The notes under the pieces are model-generated. The model worked only from the letters and a program-made list of their open reading frames with translations, was not told the DNA's origin and did not search any database. 50,491 nt of DNA, taken from NCBI GenBank assembly GCA_001464375.1, contig LNEW01000088.1, positions 1 to 50,491 of the forward strand, read 5' to 3'. How positions within the stretch are numbered: the stretch's first letter is position 1; the number at the start of each line of letters is the position of its first letter. The translations under genes and the position numbers were made by a program. The stretch comes from Rhodospirillales bacterium Ga0074136 (GTDB taxonomy: Bacteria; Pseudomonadota; Alphaproteobacteria; Acetobacterales; Acetobacteraceae). Positions 15,668 through 24,340 of the stretch are shown here, piece by piece.

Positions 15668-17124
15668 TCAGGCCTTCTGCGGAATGCGCGCGACCATGCG
15701 CATGGAGGTGCTGAGTTCCTCCATCTGCAGCCACGGCCGCAGGTAGGCGACGGCATTGTAGACGCCCGGCTTGCCAGGCACTTCCTTGACCTCGATCTTG
15801 GCCTCGCGCAGCGGGTACTTGGCCTTCATCTGCTGGTCGGCGTTCTGGCTGGTGTTGACGTAGTTCTTGATCCAGCGGTTCAGCCAGGTCTCGACGTCGG
15901 TCGCCTCCATGAAGGAGCCGATCTTGTCGCGCGCCATCACCTTCAGGAAGTGGGCGAAGCGCGAGGTCGCCATGAGGTAGGGCAGGCGCGCGGAGATCGC
16001 CGCATTCGCCGTCGCTGGCCTTCTGCACCGACTGCGCCCCGAAGAACACGGAGTAGTCGGTGTTCTTGTAATGGCACAGCGGCAGGAAGCCGAGGCCCGA
16101 GAGCTCCGCCTCGCGGCGGTCGGTGATGCCGATCTCGGTCGGGCACTTGGTGTCGCTGTCGCCGTCATCCGAGGTGAAGACGTGCGTGGGCAGGTTCGAC
16201 ACCTTGCCGCCGCCCTCGGCGCCGCGGATGGCGACGCAGAAGCCGTACTGCGCGAAGGCGTCCGTCAGCCGCGCGCCCATCACGTAGGCGGCGTTCATCC
16301 AGCAATAGTCCTGGTGCTCCATTGCCTTCGGCTTGCCGGCGGCGTCGTAGGGCGCTTCCTCGTAGTTGAACTCCTCGACCGCCACGGTGGCCGCGCCGTA
16401 GGGCAGGCGGGCGATGGTGCGGGGCATCACGAGGTTGAGGAAGCGCGCATCCTCGGTGTCGCGCAGGGCGCGCCACTTGGTGTACTCGGCGGTCTCGAAG
16501 ATCTTGGCGAGGTCGCGCGGCTTCGACAGTTCGCGGTAGTCCTCCATGCCGAACATCTGCGACGACGCCGCCGAGATGAAGGGCGCGAAGGACGCCGCCG
16601 CCACCGAGGAGACGAGGCGCAGCGTCTCGATGTCGTCGGGGTGGCTGGTCCATTCGTAGTCGCCGATCAGCGAGCCGTAGGGCTCGCCGCCCGGGGTGCC
16701 GAACTCGTTCTCGTAGATCTTCTTGAACAGGTTCGACTGGTCGAACTCGACCGCCTTCTGCAGGTCGCGCGACATCTCGCGCTTGCTCATGCGACGTGCC
16801 CGTCTCGGAGTTCATCACCAGGTAGTGCAGGCCGCGCCAGGAGCCCTCGAGCTTGCTGAAGCGCTCATTGTGCATGATCTGGTTGAGCTGCGTGCTGACC
16901 TTCTGGTCGATCGCGGCGATCGCGCGCTCGAAGGTCTGGCTCAGGTTGCGGCTGAAGGTCACGGTGCCCTTCAGCGCTTCCTCGGTCAGCGCCTTGATCA
17001 GGTCCTGCGCGCGGTCGCGCTCGGTCTGCTTGGTCGCGCCGATGACCTGGTCGAGAAGGCCAAGGCCGCCTTCGGTCTCGGTGGTGGTGGTGGCGCCGGC
17101 CGGAGCCGACTGCGTGCCGCTCAT
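15668..17124 (-). pseudogene. tssC: Main sheath protein gene tssC, disrupted by two frameshifting lesions
   Basis: The three reading frames together read as one TssC (VipB/TssC41), the large contractile sheath subunit. The first frame runs from the ATG at 17124 to about 16795 and ends in MNSETGT. The second runs from about 16787 to 16020 ([18 protein letters not shown] to FFGAQSVQK). The third runs from about 16015 to the stop at 15668 ([15 protein letters not shown] to MVARIPQKA). At both junctions the family normally has a short segment, about 9 and 8 residues, that is here replaced by 7 and 4 bases. Each therefore looks like a loss of about 20 nt. Restoring 40 nt would give exactly 499 codons, the usual TssC length. 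Sequence around the breaks is otherwise well conserved, so the lesions are recent or are assembly errors. tssB lies three bases upstream. Confidence 0.85.
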
Positions 17125-17127
17125 GCC

Positions 17128-17634
17128 TCAGCCCTCCTTCTTGTCGAGGCCGAGTTCGGCCGACAGCTTGTCCAGCTTGTCCTTGTCCTTGAGCACGTCC
17201 TCGAGGAGGCTTTCCAGCTCGTCCGAACGGTCCACCTTGGACATCAGGTCGCGCAGCTTGGCGCGGGTCTCGAGCATCGCCTTCAGCGCCGGCACCTGCT
17301 CGGCCACCTTGGTCGGCTCGAAATCCTCGAGCGAGCGGAACTTCAGGCCGACCGACATCTGGCTGCCGTCATCGGCCAGCGTGTTGTCGACCTTGATGTT
17401 CAGCCCCGGCTGGATGCGGGCCATCACGTCGTTGAAATTGTCGCGGTCGATCTGGACGAACTTGCGTTCGGCCAGCGGCTTCAGCGGCTCGGTCGGGTCG
17501 CCGGCGAAGTCGCCCATGATGCCGACCACGAAGGGCAGCTCGCGCTCGATCTGCGCGCCCTCCGTCTCGACTTCGTAGGTGATGTGGACGCGCGGCTTGC
17601 GAACCCGCGCGAGCTTGTCATGCACGCTGCTCAT
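17128..17634 (-). CDS. tssB: T6SS sheath small subunit TssB
   Basis: A 168-residue TssB (VipA/ImpB), which pairs with TssC to make the contractile sheath that ClpV disassembles. Family blocks: [20 protein letters not shown] at residues 5-24, [29 protein letters not shown] and [11 protein letters not shown]. The C-terminal helix is rich in Lys, Asp and Leu. The start follows a clear GAGGAAGC. Its stop is three bases from the start of the disrupted tssC, so the two would normally be cotranslated. Confidence 0.95.
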   Translation of the reverse strand: MSSVHDKLARVRKPRVHITYEVETEGAQIERELPFVVGIMGDFAGDPTEPLKPLAERKFVQIDRDNFNDVMARIQPGLNIKVDNTLADDGSQMSVGLKFRSLEDFEPTKVAEQVPALKAMLETRAKLRDLMSKVDRSDELESLLEDVLKDKDKLDKLSAELGLDKKEG

Positions 17635-17820
17635 CAGCTTCCTCCTGAGGGCGAGGTCCGATGCCCAAGGGTTTCGGTTCGCGAGAAGATTACGCAGTCA
17701 GCCTGTTCCGGGTCAACGCATCAGGATCACAGGACAGCGGTGATCCATCAGCGCCCGGTCCGACCGCCGCTTCGGCGAGGCTAGCACGGCGCGCACGTGA
17801 CGCCAGCGGGGATCGCACGG

Positions 17821-18948
17821 TCATTCGTCGGCCACCCTGATACCCAGGGAGGTGAGCATCAGCTTCCGCACCGTCGCATCGGGCAGAACCTCGGCCAGCA
17901 GGTCGGGCAGCGGCATGCGCGCCCGGCGCACCGCGTCGTCGAGCGTGAACGCGAGCGGCGAATGCGGCTCGGTCTTGCGGAAGAAGGTCGCGATCTCCTC
18001 CAGCGCGCGGATCGCATCCTCGCGGGTGCGCATGACGCGCGGACCGCCCGCCGCCACCGCCACGCCGCCCGCGGCTGCGCCGGCGGCACCTTCGGTTCCC
18101 TCGGCCACGGCTTCGCCCTCCTCGGCGGGAGCTTCGGGTGCCACCGGGGCCCCGGCAATCCGCACGCTGATCTCGATGATGGCGGTCAGCGCATCGCCGA
18201 CGCGCCGCGTCGACGGCGCATCGCTGCCGAACCGGGCACCGACCGCGGCATCGAGCGCCGCCCAGGCCGCCGCGGCGGCGCGCGCCGCATCGCCGGCCGC
18301 GCGCACCGTCGCCACATCGGCGCGGGCCTCGTTCTGCAACGCGTCGAAGTCGGGCATGCCGGCCTTGATCCGCGCCGTCTTGCGCGCCTGGTCGGCCAGC
18401 GCCGCGGTCTCCTCGGAACGCTGCCACGTGAACAGATCGCAGTCGGAGCCGTCGCCGCGGCGAAACAGCGTGTAGTTGCGGATCGCAGCCATCAGCGTGC
18501 CGTCGGAGCCTTCGCCGGACAGGCCACCGATCGGCGCGCCGCGGCCGTCGATGCCGTCCTCGTCGTCCAGGCGCGGGAAGCCGTTCTCCCAATACTGATC
18601 GCACAGGCCGGCGATGACCGCGGCGCCATCGGCGAGGCCGCGCAACCCATCGAGGCGCACCAGCGCCTCGGTCATCCAGGACGCGATTTCGAAGTCCTTC
18701 GCCTTGGACCCGAGGCACTCGATGCCGAGCTTCTTGACCTCGCGCCAGGCGCCCTGAACCGCGGCCGGATTGGCGTCAGGATCGCCGCCATCCATCGCCC
18801 GCTCGCCGGCGCGCGCGTCGTTGCGCTGCGTTCGAATGCGCTGATACAGCGAGGTCGGAGAATAGTCGGGGCGCAGGTCCTCGCCGGCACCCTCCCCGGT
18901 CGCCAGCGGCGCCAGCAGGCTGTCGATATCCAGTACGCCTTCACCCAT
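17821..18948 (-). CDS. tssA: T6SS assembly initiator TssA
   Basis: A 375-residue TssA (ImpA). The N-terminal ImpA_N region (about residues 1-140) holds LDIDSLLAPL, GEDLRPDYSPTSLYQRIR and a helical stretch. The middle is very Ala-rich (about 200-300). The C-terminal segment RTREDAIRALEEIATFF, HSPLAFTLDDAVRRARMPLPDL is the conserved end of the ImpA class. TssA recruits the baseplate and primes sheath and tube growth. The ATG at 18948 after a G-rich stretch fits the family opening better than upstream readings. About 190 bases free of genes separate it from tssB, and clpV diverges on the other side. Confidence 0.9.
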   Translation of the reverse strand: MGEGVLDIDSLLAPLATGEGAGEDLRPDYSPTSLYQRIRTQRNDARAGERAMDGGDPDANPAAVQGAWREVKKLGIECLGSKAKDFEIASWMTEALVRLDGLRGLADGAAVIAGLCDQYWENGFPRLDDEDGIDGRGAPIGGLSGEGSDGTLMAAIRNYTLFRRGDGSDCDLFTWQRSEETAALADQARKTARIKAGMPDFDALQNEARADVATVRAAGDAARAAAAAWAALDAAVGARFGSDAPSTRRVGDALTAIIEISVRIAGAPVAPEAPAEEGEAVAEGTEGAAGAAAGGVAVAAGGPRVMRTREDAIRALEEIATFFRKTEPHSPLAFTLDDAVRRARMPLPDLLAEVLPDATVRKLMLTSLGIRVADE

Positions 18949-19100
18949 TCTCAACCCCCGTGTGACGCGCCTTACACCGTGCGGCCAGGGACCGCGGCAC
19001 GCCACGCTAGCATGCTGGACTCGTTTCGCACGCCCCCTTACCGTCCCGCCCGCGGACGGAACGCCGTGCCGCCTTGCGAAGAAAATGGGGTGCGTCCGGC

Positions 19101-21770
19101 ATGGTTGCGATCGACCTGAAATCCCTTGTCGGGCGCATGAACGCGCTGACCCGCCGGCAGCTGGAGGCGGCGGCGGGGCTGACGCTGTCGCGTACCCACT
19201 ACAACGTCGAGATCGAGCACGTGCTGATGAAGCTGGTCGAGACCGGCGGGTCGGACGTGGCCGCGGTGCTGCGCAAGGGCGGCGTCGACGCCGGGCGCGT
19301 GGCGAACGAGATCACGCGCGCGCTCGACAAGTTCAAGACCGGCAATTCGCGCGCGCCCGCGCTCTCGCCCGACATCGTCACCTGGCTGCGCGAGGCCTGG
19401 CTGCTGACCAGCCTGGAATCCGGCAGCGCCAAGATCCGCTCGGGCCACCTGCTGGCCGCGCTGCTCAACGACGACACGCTGGGGCGCACGATCAAGGAAA
19501 GCGCGCCGTCCCTGCTGAACCTGCCGGCCGATGCGGTGCGCCGCAACCTGGGCGAGATGGCCGAGGGCAGCGAGGAAGCCGCCGAGGCCGCGAGCGAACC
19601 CGCTGGCGGTGCGCCCGGCGGCGCGCCGGCGGGCGACGCGCCGCGATCGGGCGGGCCGCTCGACCAGTACTGCACCGAGCTGGTCGCCCACGCCAAGGCC
19701 GGCAAGATCGACCCGATCCTCGGCCGCGACGGGGAGATCCGCCAGATGGTGGATATCCTGACGCGGCGCCGGCAGAACAACCCGATCCTCACCGGCGAAG
19801 CCGGCGTGGGCAAGACCGCTGTGGTCGAAGGGCTCGCGCTGCGCATCGCCGAGGGCGACGTGCCGGACGCGCTGAAGGGCGTGAAGCTCTACTCGCTCGA
19901 CATGGGCCTGCTGCAGGCCGGTGCCGGCGTGAAGGGCGAATTCGAAAATCGTCTCAAAGGTGTCATCGACGCGGTGAAGTCATCGCCGACGCCGATCGTG
20001 ATGTTCATCGACGAGGCGCATACGCTGATCGGCGCCGGCGGCGCGGCCGGGCAGAACGATGCGGCCAACCTGCTCAAGCCCGCGCTGGCGCGTGGCGAGA
20101 TGCGCTGCATCGCCGCGACCACCTGGGCCGAGTACAAGAAGTACTTCGAGAAGGACGCCGCCCTCACCCGCCGCTTCCAGGTGGTGAAGGTCGAGGAACC
20201 CTCCGAGCCGCTGGCCGCCGCCATGCTGCGCGGGCTGGTCGCGACACTCGAGAAGCATCACGGCGTGCGTATCCTCGATGAGGCGATCACCCAGGCGGTG
20301 AAGCTCTCGGCGCGCTACATCCCGGCCCGGCAGCTGCCCGACAAGGGCGTGTCGCTGATCGACACCGCCTGCGCGCGCGTGGGCATGAGCCAGGCGTCCA
20401 TCCCTGCCCCGGTCGAGGACCGCCAGCGCCGCCTGTCGCTGATCGACACCGAACTCGGCGCCATCGGGCGCGAGGAAGCGACCGGCACCAACCACGAGGC
20501 GCGCCGCGTCGCGCTCGAGCAGGAGCACGCGAAGGTCTCCTCCGACCTGGCGGAACTGATGAACCGCTGGGAGGAGGAGAAGGCCCTGGTCGCCAAGATG
20601 CGCGACCTGCGCCACCAGATCGAGGCCGCCGCCGTGCCGATGCCCGGCCCCGAAGGCAAGCCCGCCGAGCCGATCGATACCGAGGCGCTGAAGACGGAAC
20701 TCGGCGAGGCTTCCGCCGCGCTCAAGAAGCTGCAGGGCGAGGAGCCGCTGGTCTTCCCGGTGGTGGACGGCCAGGCGGTGGCCGACGTGGTCGGCACCTG
20801 GACCGGCATCCCGGTGGGACGCATGGTCTCGGACGAGATCCACACGGTCCTGAAGCTGAAGGACCACCTGATGGAGCGCGTGGTCGGCCAGGACCATGCG
20901 CTGGACGCGATCGCGCAGGCTATCCGCACCTCGCGCGCCGGCCTGACCGACCCGCGCAAGCCGATCGGCGTGTTCCTGATGGCCGGCACCTCGGGCGTCG
21001 GCAAGACCGAGACGGCGCTGGCGGTGGCCGACCTGCTCTATGGCGGCGAGCAGAACATGACCACCATCAACATGAGCGAGTTCAAGGAGGAGCATAAGGT
21101 CTCCCTGCTCATGGGCTCGCCGCCCGGCTACGTCGGATATGGCGAGGGCGGCGTGCTGACCGAGGCGGTGCGGCGGCGTCCCTACAGCGTGATTCTGCTC
21201 GACGAGATGGAGAAGGCGCATCCCGGCGTGCAGGACGTGTTCTTCCAGGTCTTCGACAAGGGCGCGATGAAGGACGGCGAGGGTCGCGACATCGACTTCC
21301 GCAACACCGTCATCATCATGACGTCGAACGCCGGCACCGACACCATCGACAAGCTGTGCGCCGACCCCGAGATGGCGCCGGAGCCGAACGAACTGCGCGA
21401 AGCGCTGATGCCGGACCTGCTGAAGTCCTTCAAGCCGGCCTTCCTCGGGCGCACCAACGTGGTGATCTACTATCCGCTGCCGCCGGAGATCCTCAAGAAG
21501 ATCACGGGCCTCAAGCTGCGCAGCATCGGCAAGCGGCTGAAGGAAGCCTACGGCGTGCCGTTGCAGGTCGATGACAATGTGGTCGACGCGATCGTCGAGC
21601 GCTGCAAGGAAGTCTCCTCCGGCGCGCGCAACATCGACAATATCCTCAGCCGCACGGTGCTGCCGGAACTCTCGGCGCGCATTCTCGCGCGCCTGGCCGA
21701 GGGGCATGAAATCCTTCAGGTGAAGGTTGGGCTGAACGATGACGGGTCGTTCCGCTACGACGTCGACTGA
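19101..21770 (+). CDS. clpV: T6SS sheath-recycling AAA+ ATPase ClpV (TssH)
   Basis: An 889-residue ClpB-type unfoldase that extracts and recycles contracted TssBC sheath. The N-domain (1-150) has the [19 protein letters not shown] opening that binds the TssB/C helix. AAA-1 Walker A is GEAGVGKT at 232-239 and Walker B is [14 protein letters not shown]. The coiled middle domain spans about 440-560. AAA-2 Walker A is GTSGVGKT near 629-636, with [16 protein letters not shown] after it. The second pore loop reads [13 protein letters not shown]. The ATG at 19101 was chosen; a TTG nine codons earlier is in frame but has no better site. It diverges from tssA across 152 bases that must hold both promoters. 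Confidence 0.96.
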   Translation: MVAIDLKSLVGRMNALTRRQLEAAAGLTLSRTHYNVEIEHVLMKLVETGGSDVAAVLRKGGVDAGRVANEITRALDKFKTGNSRAPALSPDIVTWLREAWLLTSLESGSAKIRSGHLLAALLNDDTLGRTIKESAPSLLNLPADAVRRNLGEMAEGSEEAAEAASEPAGGAPGGAPAGDAPRSGGPLDQYCTELVAHAKAGKIDPILGRDGEIRQMVDILTRRRQNNPILTGEAGVGKTAVVEGLALRIAEGDVPDALKGVKLYSLDMGLLQAGAGVKGEFENRLKGVIDAVKSSPTPIVMFIDEAHTLIGAGGAAGQNDAANLLKPALARGEMRCIAATTWAEYKKYFEKDAALTRRFQVVKVEEPSEPLAAAMLRGLVATLEKHHGVRILDEAITQAVKLSARYIPARQLPDKGVSLIDTACARVGMSQASIPAPVEDRQRRLSLIDTELGAIGREEATGTNHEARRVALEQEHAKVSSDLAELMNRWEEEKALVAKMRDLRHQIEAAAVPMPGPEGKPAEPIDTEALKTELGEASAALKKLQGEEPLVFPVVDGQAVADVVGTWTGIPVGRMVSDEIHTVLKLKDHLMERVVGQDHALDAIAQAIRTSRAGLTDPRKPIGVFLMAGTSGVGKTETALAVADLLYGGEQNMTTINMSEFKEEHKVSLLMGSPPGYVGYGEGGVLTEAVRRRPYSVILLDEMEKAHPGVQDVFFQVFDKGAMKDGEGRDIDFRNTVIIMTSNAGTDTIDKLCADPEMAPEPNELREALMPDLLKSFKPAFLGRTNVVIYYPLPPEILKKITGLKLRSIGKRLKEAYGVPLQVDDNVVDAIVERCKEVSSGARNIDNILSRTVLPELSARILARLAEGHEILQVKVGLNDDGSFRYDVD

Positions 21771-21842
21771 GATATACAATAGCTCACCAGGGGACGGCGT
21801 TGTGCCGCTCTCCCGGGGGCAGGATGGGAAAGGGAAAATACA

Positions 21843-22325
21843 ATGCCGATCTACATGAACTACGACGGGATCGAGGGTGAGATCACGGCGGCCGGCCACG
21901 AGAAGTGGATCGAGCTGACGAACTTCTCCTGGGGCGAAGCCCGAGGCCTGACCGGTGGCCAGGGTGGCTCCACGCGTGAGAGCGGCACGGTCAGCATCTC
22001 CGACGTCGTCATCACCAAGATGGCCGACTGCGCCTCGCCGAAGCTGTTCATCGCCGGCGCCACCGGCACGGTCGACAAGGTGGTGAAGATCGACTTCGTC
22101 CGCACCGCGAAGGGCGAGGAGCAGGTCTACATGCAGTACACGCTGACCGGCACGGGCGTGTCGAGCTACAGCATCGCCGGCGGCGGCGAAGACCGGCCGA
22201 TCGAGAGCATGTCCCTGAACTTCGACAAGATCGAGTACAAGTACAACGCGATCGGCGACGACCTGACCGGCAACCCCGAGATCGTGTCCTACGATCTCGC
22301 GACGAAGAAGAGCAGCGGCGGCTGA
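21843..22325 (+). CDS. hcp: T6SS tube protein Hcp (copy 1, canonical)
   Basis: A 160-residue Hcp (TssD), the hexameric ring that stacks into the inner tube and carries small effectors. It has the standard MPIYMNYDGIEGEI start and WIELTNFSWGEARG. SVSYSIAGGG-like sequence (SSYSIAGGGEDRPIESMSLNF) and FDKIEYKY complete the fold. A good ribosome binding site (GGGAAAGGGAAAA) precedes the ATG. It is 72 bases after clpV and is followed by a strong terminator. This suggests it is the abundant member of the three hcp genes in the cluster. Confidence 0.95.
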   Translation: MPIYMNYDGIEGEITAAGHEKWIELTNFSWGEARGLTGGQGGSTRESGTVSISDVVITKMADCASPKLFIAGATGTVDKVVKIDFVRTAKGEEQVYMQYTLTGTGVSSYSIAGGGEDRPIESMSLNFDKIEYKYNAIGDDLTGNPEIVSYDLATKKSSGG

Positions 22326-22361
22326 CGCTGTCGCGCGACCATCCGGGGCCGCGCGACCACG

Positions 22362-22395
22362 AATGCCGCCCGGAGCGATCCGGGCGGCATTTTTT
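22362..22395 (+). terminator. Intrinsic terminator after hcp copy 1
   Basis: A perfect 13-bp stem (aatgccgcccgga / tccgggcggcatt) closes on a GCGA tetraloop of the stable GNRA class and runs straight into TTTTT. It lies 37 bases after the hcp stop. It should end most transcripts there, keeping hcp copies 2 and 3 at lower level unless they have their own promoter in the 130 bases that follow. Confidence 0.88.
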
Positions 22396-22530
22396 CTGAC
22401 ATGACCACATTGGATCGGCCGCCATCCGCGGCAGCCCGCTTCCATCGGCCCAGCACCCTGGCGTCGCGCGCATCTTGGCCCGACCGGATGATCCCACCCG
22501 GTCGGGACCTGCCCTAGGAGGACCGCAACC

Positions 22531-23034
22531 GTGGCGAAGTGCGACATCTACCTGTCCTTCGAGGGCGTGGCGGGCGAACACGACCTCCCGTCCGCCACCG
22601 TGCGCCCCGGGCCGGGCAACGGCTGGACGGAGCTGATCGGTTGCCGGTTCGTCGCGGACGCCAATGCGCAGGCCCGCGCAATCAGCAAGTCCGGCAGTAG
22701 CCGCGTCGATTTCGGTGGCGAGGCCGAGCCGGTCGAGATCAAGAAGCTCACCGATGGCTCCACCATCGGGCTGATGCGCGAAGTGCTGGTCGGCAAGACC
22801 GCGCGCCGCGCCGTCATTGCCTTCGTGCGCACCGACGCCGACGGTCCGGTGGAATTCCTGCGCTACGAGCTCGACCGCTGCCATATCGTCGGGTTCGAGT
22901 TCGAGGGGTCGCTCGCGAACCGTTCGATCGAGAAGTTCCAGCTGCACTACGTGAAGCTGACGGTCATCACCTATTCAGGCGGGCACGGCGGCAAGGGCGC
23001 GCAAGCATCGGCCGTCCTGCAGAACGGAGCGTGA
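22531..23034 (+). CDS. Hcp-family tube protein, divergent copy 2
   Basis: A 167-residue member of the Hcp family. It opens MAKCDIYLSFEGVAGEH and ends with the beta-rich FQLHYVKLTVITYSGG pattern of Hcp. It lacks the NFSWG block of the canonical copy and has a short insertion (PSATVRPGPGNGWTELIGC). Internal blocks FVRTDADGPVEFLRYELDRC and GFEFEGSLANRSIEKFQL match the family layout. GTG at 22531 is the start, supported by TAGGAGG ten bases upstream. It follows the hcp1 terminator and precedes copy 3 by four bases. It may cap, mix with, or replace the main tube, or carry a specific cargo; which one cannot be told from sequence. Confidence 0.82.
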   Translation: MAKCDIYLSFEGVAGEHDLPSATVRPGPGNGWTELIGCRFVADANAQARAISKSGSSRVDFGGEAEPVEIKKLTDGSTIGLMREVLVGKTARRAVIAFVRTDADGPVEFLRYELDRCHIVGFEFEGSLANRSIEKFQLHYVKLTVITYSGGHGGKGAQASAVLQNGA

Positions 23035-23038
23035 GAGC

Positions 23039-23521
23039 ATGCCGATCATCCTGGCCATCACCGGCATCCACGGCTCCTGCAACATCCTCGGCTACGAGGG
23101 CTACCTGGTGCTGGACGATTTCTCCTGGGGTGGCACGCGCGGCTCGCTGCAACAGCGAAGCGCCGATCGGCGGAGCATCTCCACCCTCGCGACGGCACCC
23201 CAGCTGCGCGCCATCAAGGCGGTGCGCCAGAGCGACCACCTGACGCCCGAGATCTGGAGCCTGATGCTCAGCTTGACCAAGCAGCCGATGGAATTCGTCT
23301 GGCTGCGCACCGGCGCTGGCGAAGCCATCCCCTACATGAAGCTGTTGCTGGAGAACGCGCTCATCACCTCGATGTCCGAGGAGGCCGAAGGCTCCGAGCC
23401 GACGGAGACGATCGTCCTCACCTACGAGACCATCACCCTCACGGTCGTCAATGTCGGCAACCGCCTGAGCGGGCCGCAGGATGTCGTCACCTACAACCTG
23501 CCGCAGGCCATGCGCGGCTGA
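23039..23521 (+). CDS. Hcp-family tube protein, divergent copy 3
   Basis: A 160-residue Hcp-like protein beginning MPIILAITGIHGSCNILGYEG and keeping LDDFSWGGTRG, the core block also seen in copy 1. Residues 40-90 differ sharply from the other two copies. TETIVLTYETITLTVVNVG matches the last strands of the fold. ATG at 23039 lies four bases after the copy 2 stop, so both are made from one message. The gene ends facing pppA. Together the three hcp genes form a small paralogous family rather than recent duplicates. Confidence 0.82.
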   Translation: MPIILAITGIHGSCNILGYEGYLVLDDFSWGGTRGSLQQRSADRRSISTLATAPQLRAIKAVRQSDHLTPEIWSLMLSLTKQPMEFVWLRTGAGEAIPYMKLLLENALITSMSEEAEGSEPTETIVLTYETITLTVVNVGNRLSGPQDVVTYNLPQAMRG

Positions 23522-23528
23522 TGCAGGT

Positions 23529-23556
23529 CCCGACCAGGGGGAATCCCCTGATCGGG
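23529..23556. terminator. Hairpin between convergent hcp3 and pppA
   Basis: cccgaccagggg and cccctgatcggg pair over 12 positions with one mismatch around a gaat loop, seven bases after the hcp copy 3 stop. There is no T-run on either side, so it may be a weak bidirectional terminator or an mRNA 3' end stabiliser. Confidence 0.5.
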
Positions 23557-23626
23557 CGACGATGTTACGGCGTGGTCGCCACGCGCCATGCCGAACGCAG
23601 GCACGACGACGCCACGCGCCGCGGCG

Positions 23627-24340
23627 TCATTCCCGGCAGTCCACCGCGATGGCGCTGACATTGTCCCGCGCGCCGCGCCCCACCGCCTCGGTCACGATGG
23701 CGGCGGCGTCGCTGCCGCCGGAGATCATGGCGCCGATCTCGGCCTCCGACATGGTCTTGAACAAGCCATCGGTGCACAGCAGGTAGCGGTCGCCCTCGGC
23801 GATCCGGCCGGACACCTTGTCGAGCTCGAGCTCACCCTGCGCACCCACCGCGCGAGTGATGACATTGGCCTGCGGGTGGCTCTCCGCCTCGTCCTCGCTG
23901 AGCGTGCCCTGGTCCACCAGTTCCTGCACCAGCGAATGGTCGCGCGTCACGCGTGCCAGCGTGCCGTTGCGCATCAGGTAGCCGCGCGAATCGCCGGCCC
24001 ACAGCATCGCGAAATGCTCGCCGCGCGCCAGCATGACGACCACCGTCGACGCCAGGATCCGCCCGGGACCGCGGCGCGCCGCTTCCTCCTGCAGTTCCCG
24101 ATGCACATCCATGAGCTTGATGCGTACCTGGGCCAGCAATTCGGCCGCCGGCAGCCCCGGCGCGACGGTCTCGAGCGCGGCGACGATGGCCGCGGAGGCG
24201 ACATCCCCCGCGCCATGCCCGCCGGCGCCGTCGGCCACGACCCAAAGGCCGATATCCGGCCGGTCGAGCAGCGCATCCTCGTTGCGCGGCCGGACAGCGC
24301 CGGGATGGGTGGCAGCGTGGGAGATCAGGCGCCAGGTCAT
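23627..24340 (-). CDS. pppA: PP2C-type Ser/Thr phosphatase PppA (T6SS)
   Basis: A 237-residue PPM/PP2C phosphatase that should reverse PpkA phosphorylation of TagH and reset the T6SS. All metal-binding blocks are present: RPRNEDALL, VADGAGGHGAGDVAS, LWAGDSRGYL, VTRDHSLVQELVDQG, LLCTDGLFKTMS and RDNVSAI. No membrane span, so cytosolic. The ATG at 24340 overlaps the TGA of tagF as ATGA. The kinase partner is encoded about 21 kb away at the left edge of the locus, on the other strand. Confidence 0.94.
   Translation of the reverse strand: MTWRLISHAATHPGAVRPRNEDALLDRPDIGLWVVADGAGGHGAGDVASAAIVAALETVAPGLPAAELLAQVRIKLMDVHRELQEEAARRGPGRILASTVVVMLARGEHFAMLWAGDSRGYLMRNGTLARVTRDHSLVQELVDQGTLSEDEAESHPQANVITRAVGAQGELELDKVSGRIAEGDRYLLCTDGLFKTMSEAEIGAMISGGSDAAAIVTEAVGRGARDNVSAIAVDCRE

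Noticed and set aside
17635..17820. Possible small gene between tssB and tssA
   Set aside because: No frame with a start site or family resemblance; probably only the tssB promoter/leader.
19980..22547. Minus-strand long open frame opposite clpV and hcp
   Set aside because: Spans the clear clpV and hcp genes and the intrinsic terminator; composition is that of a high-GC shadow.
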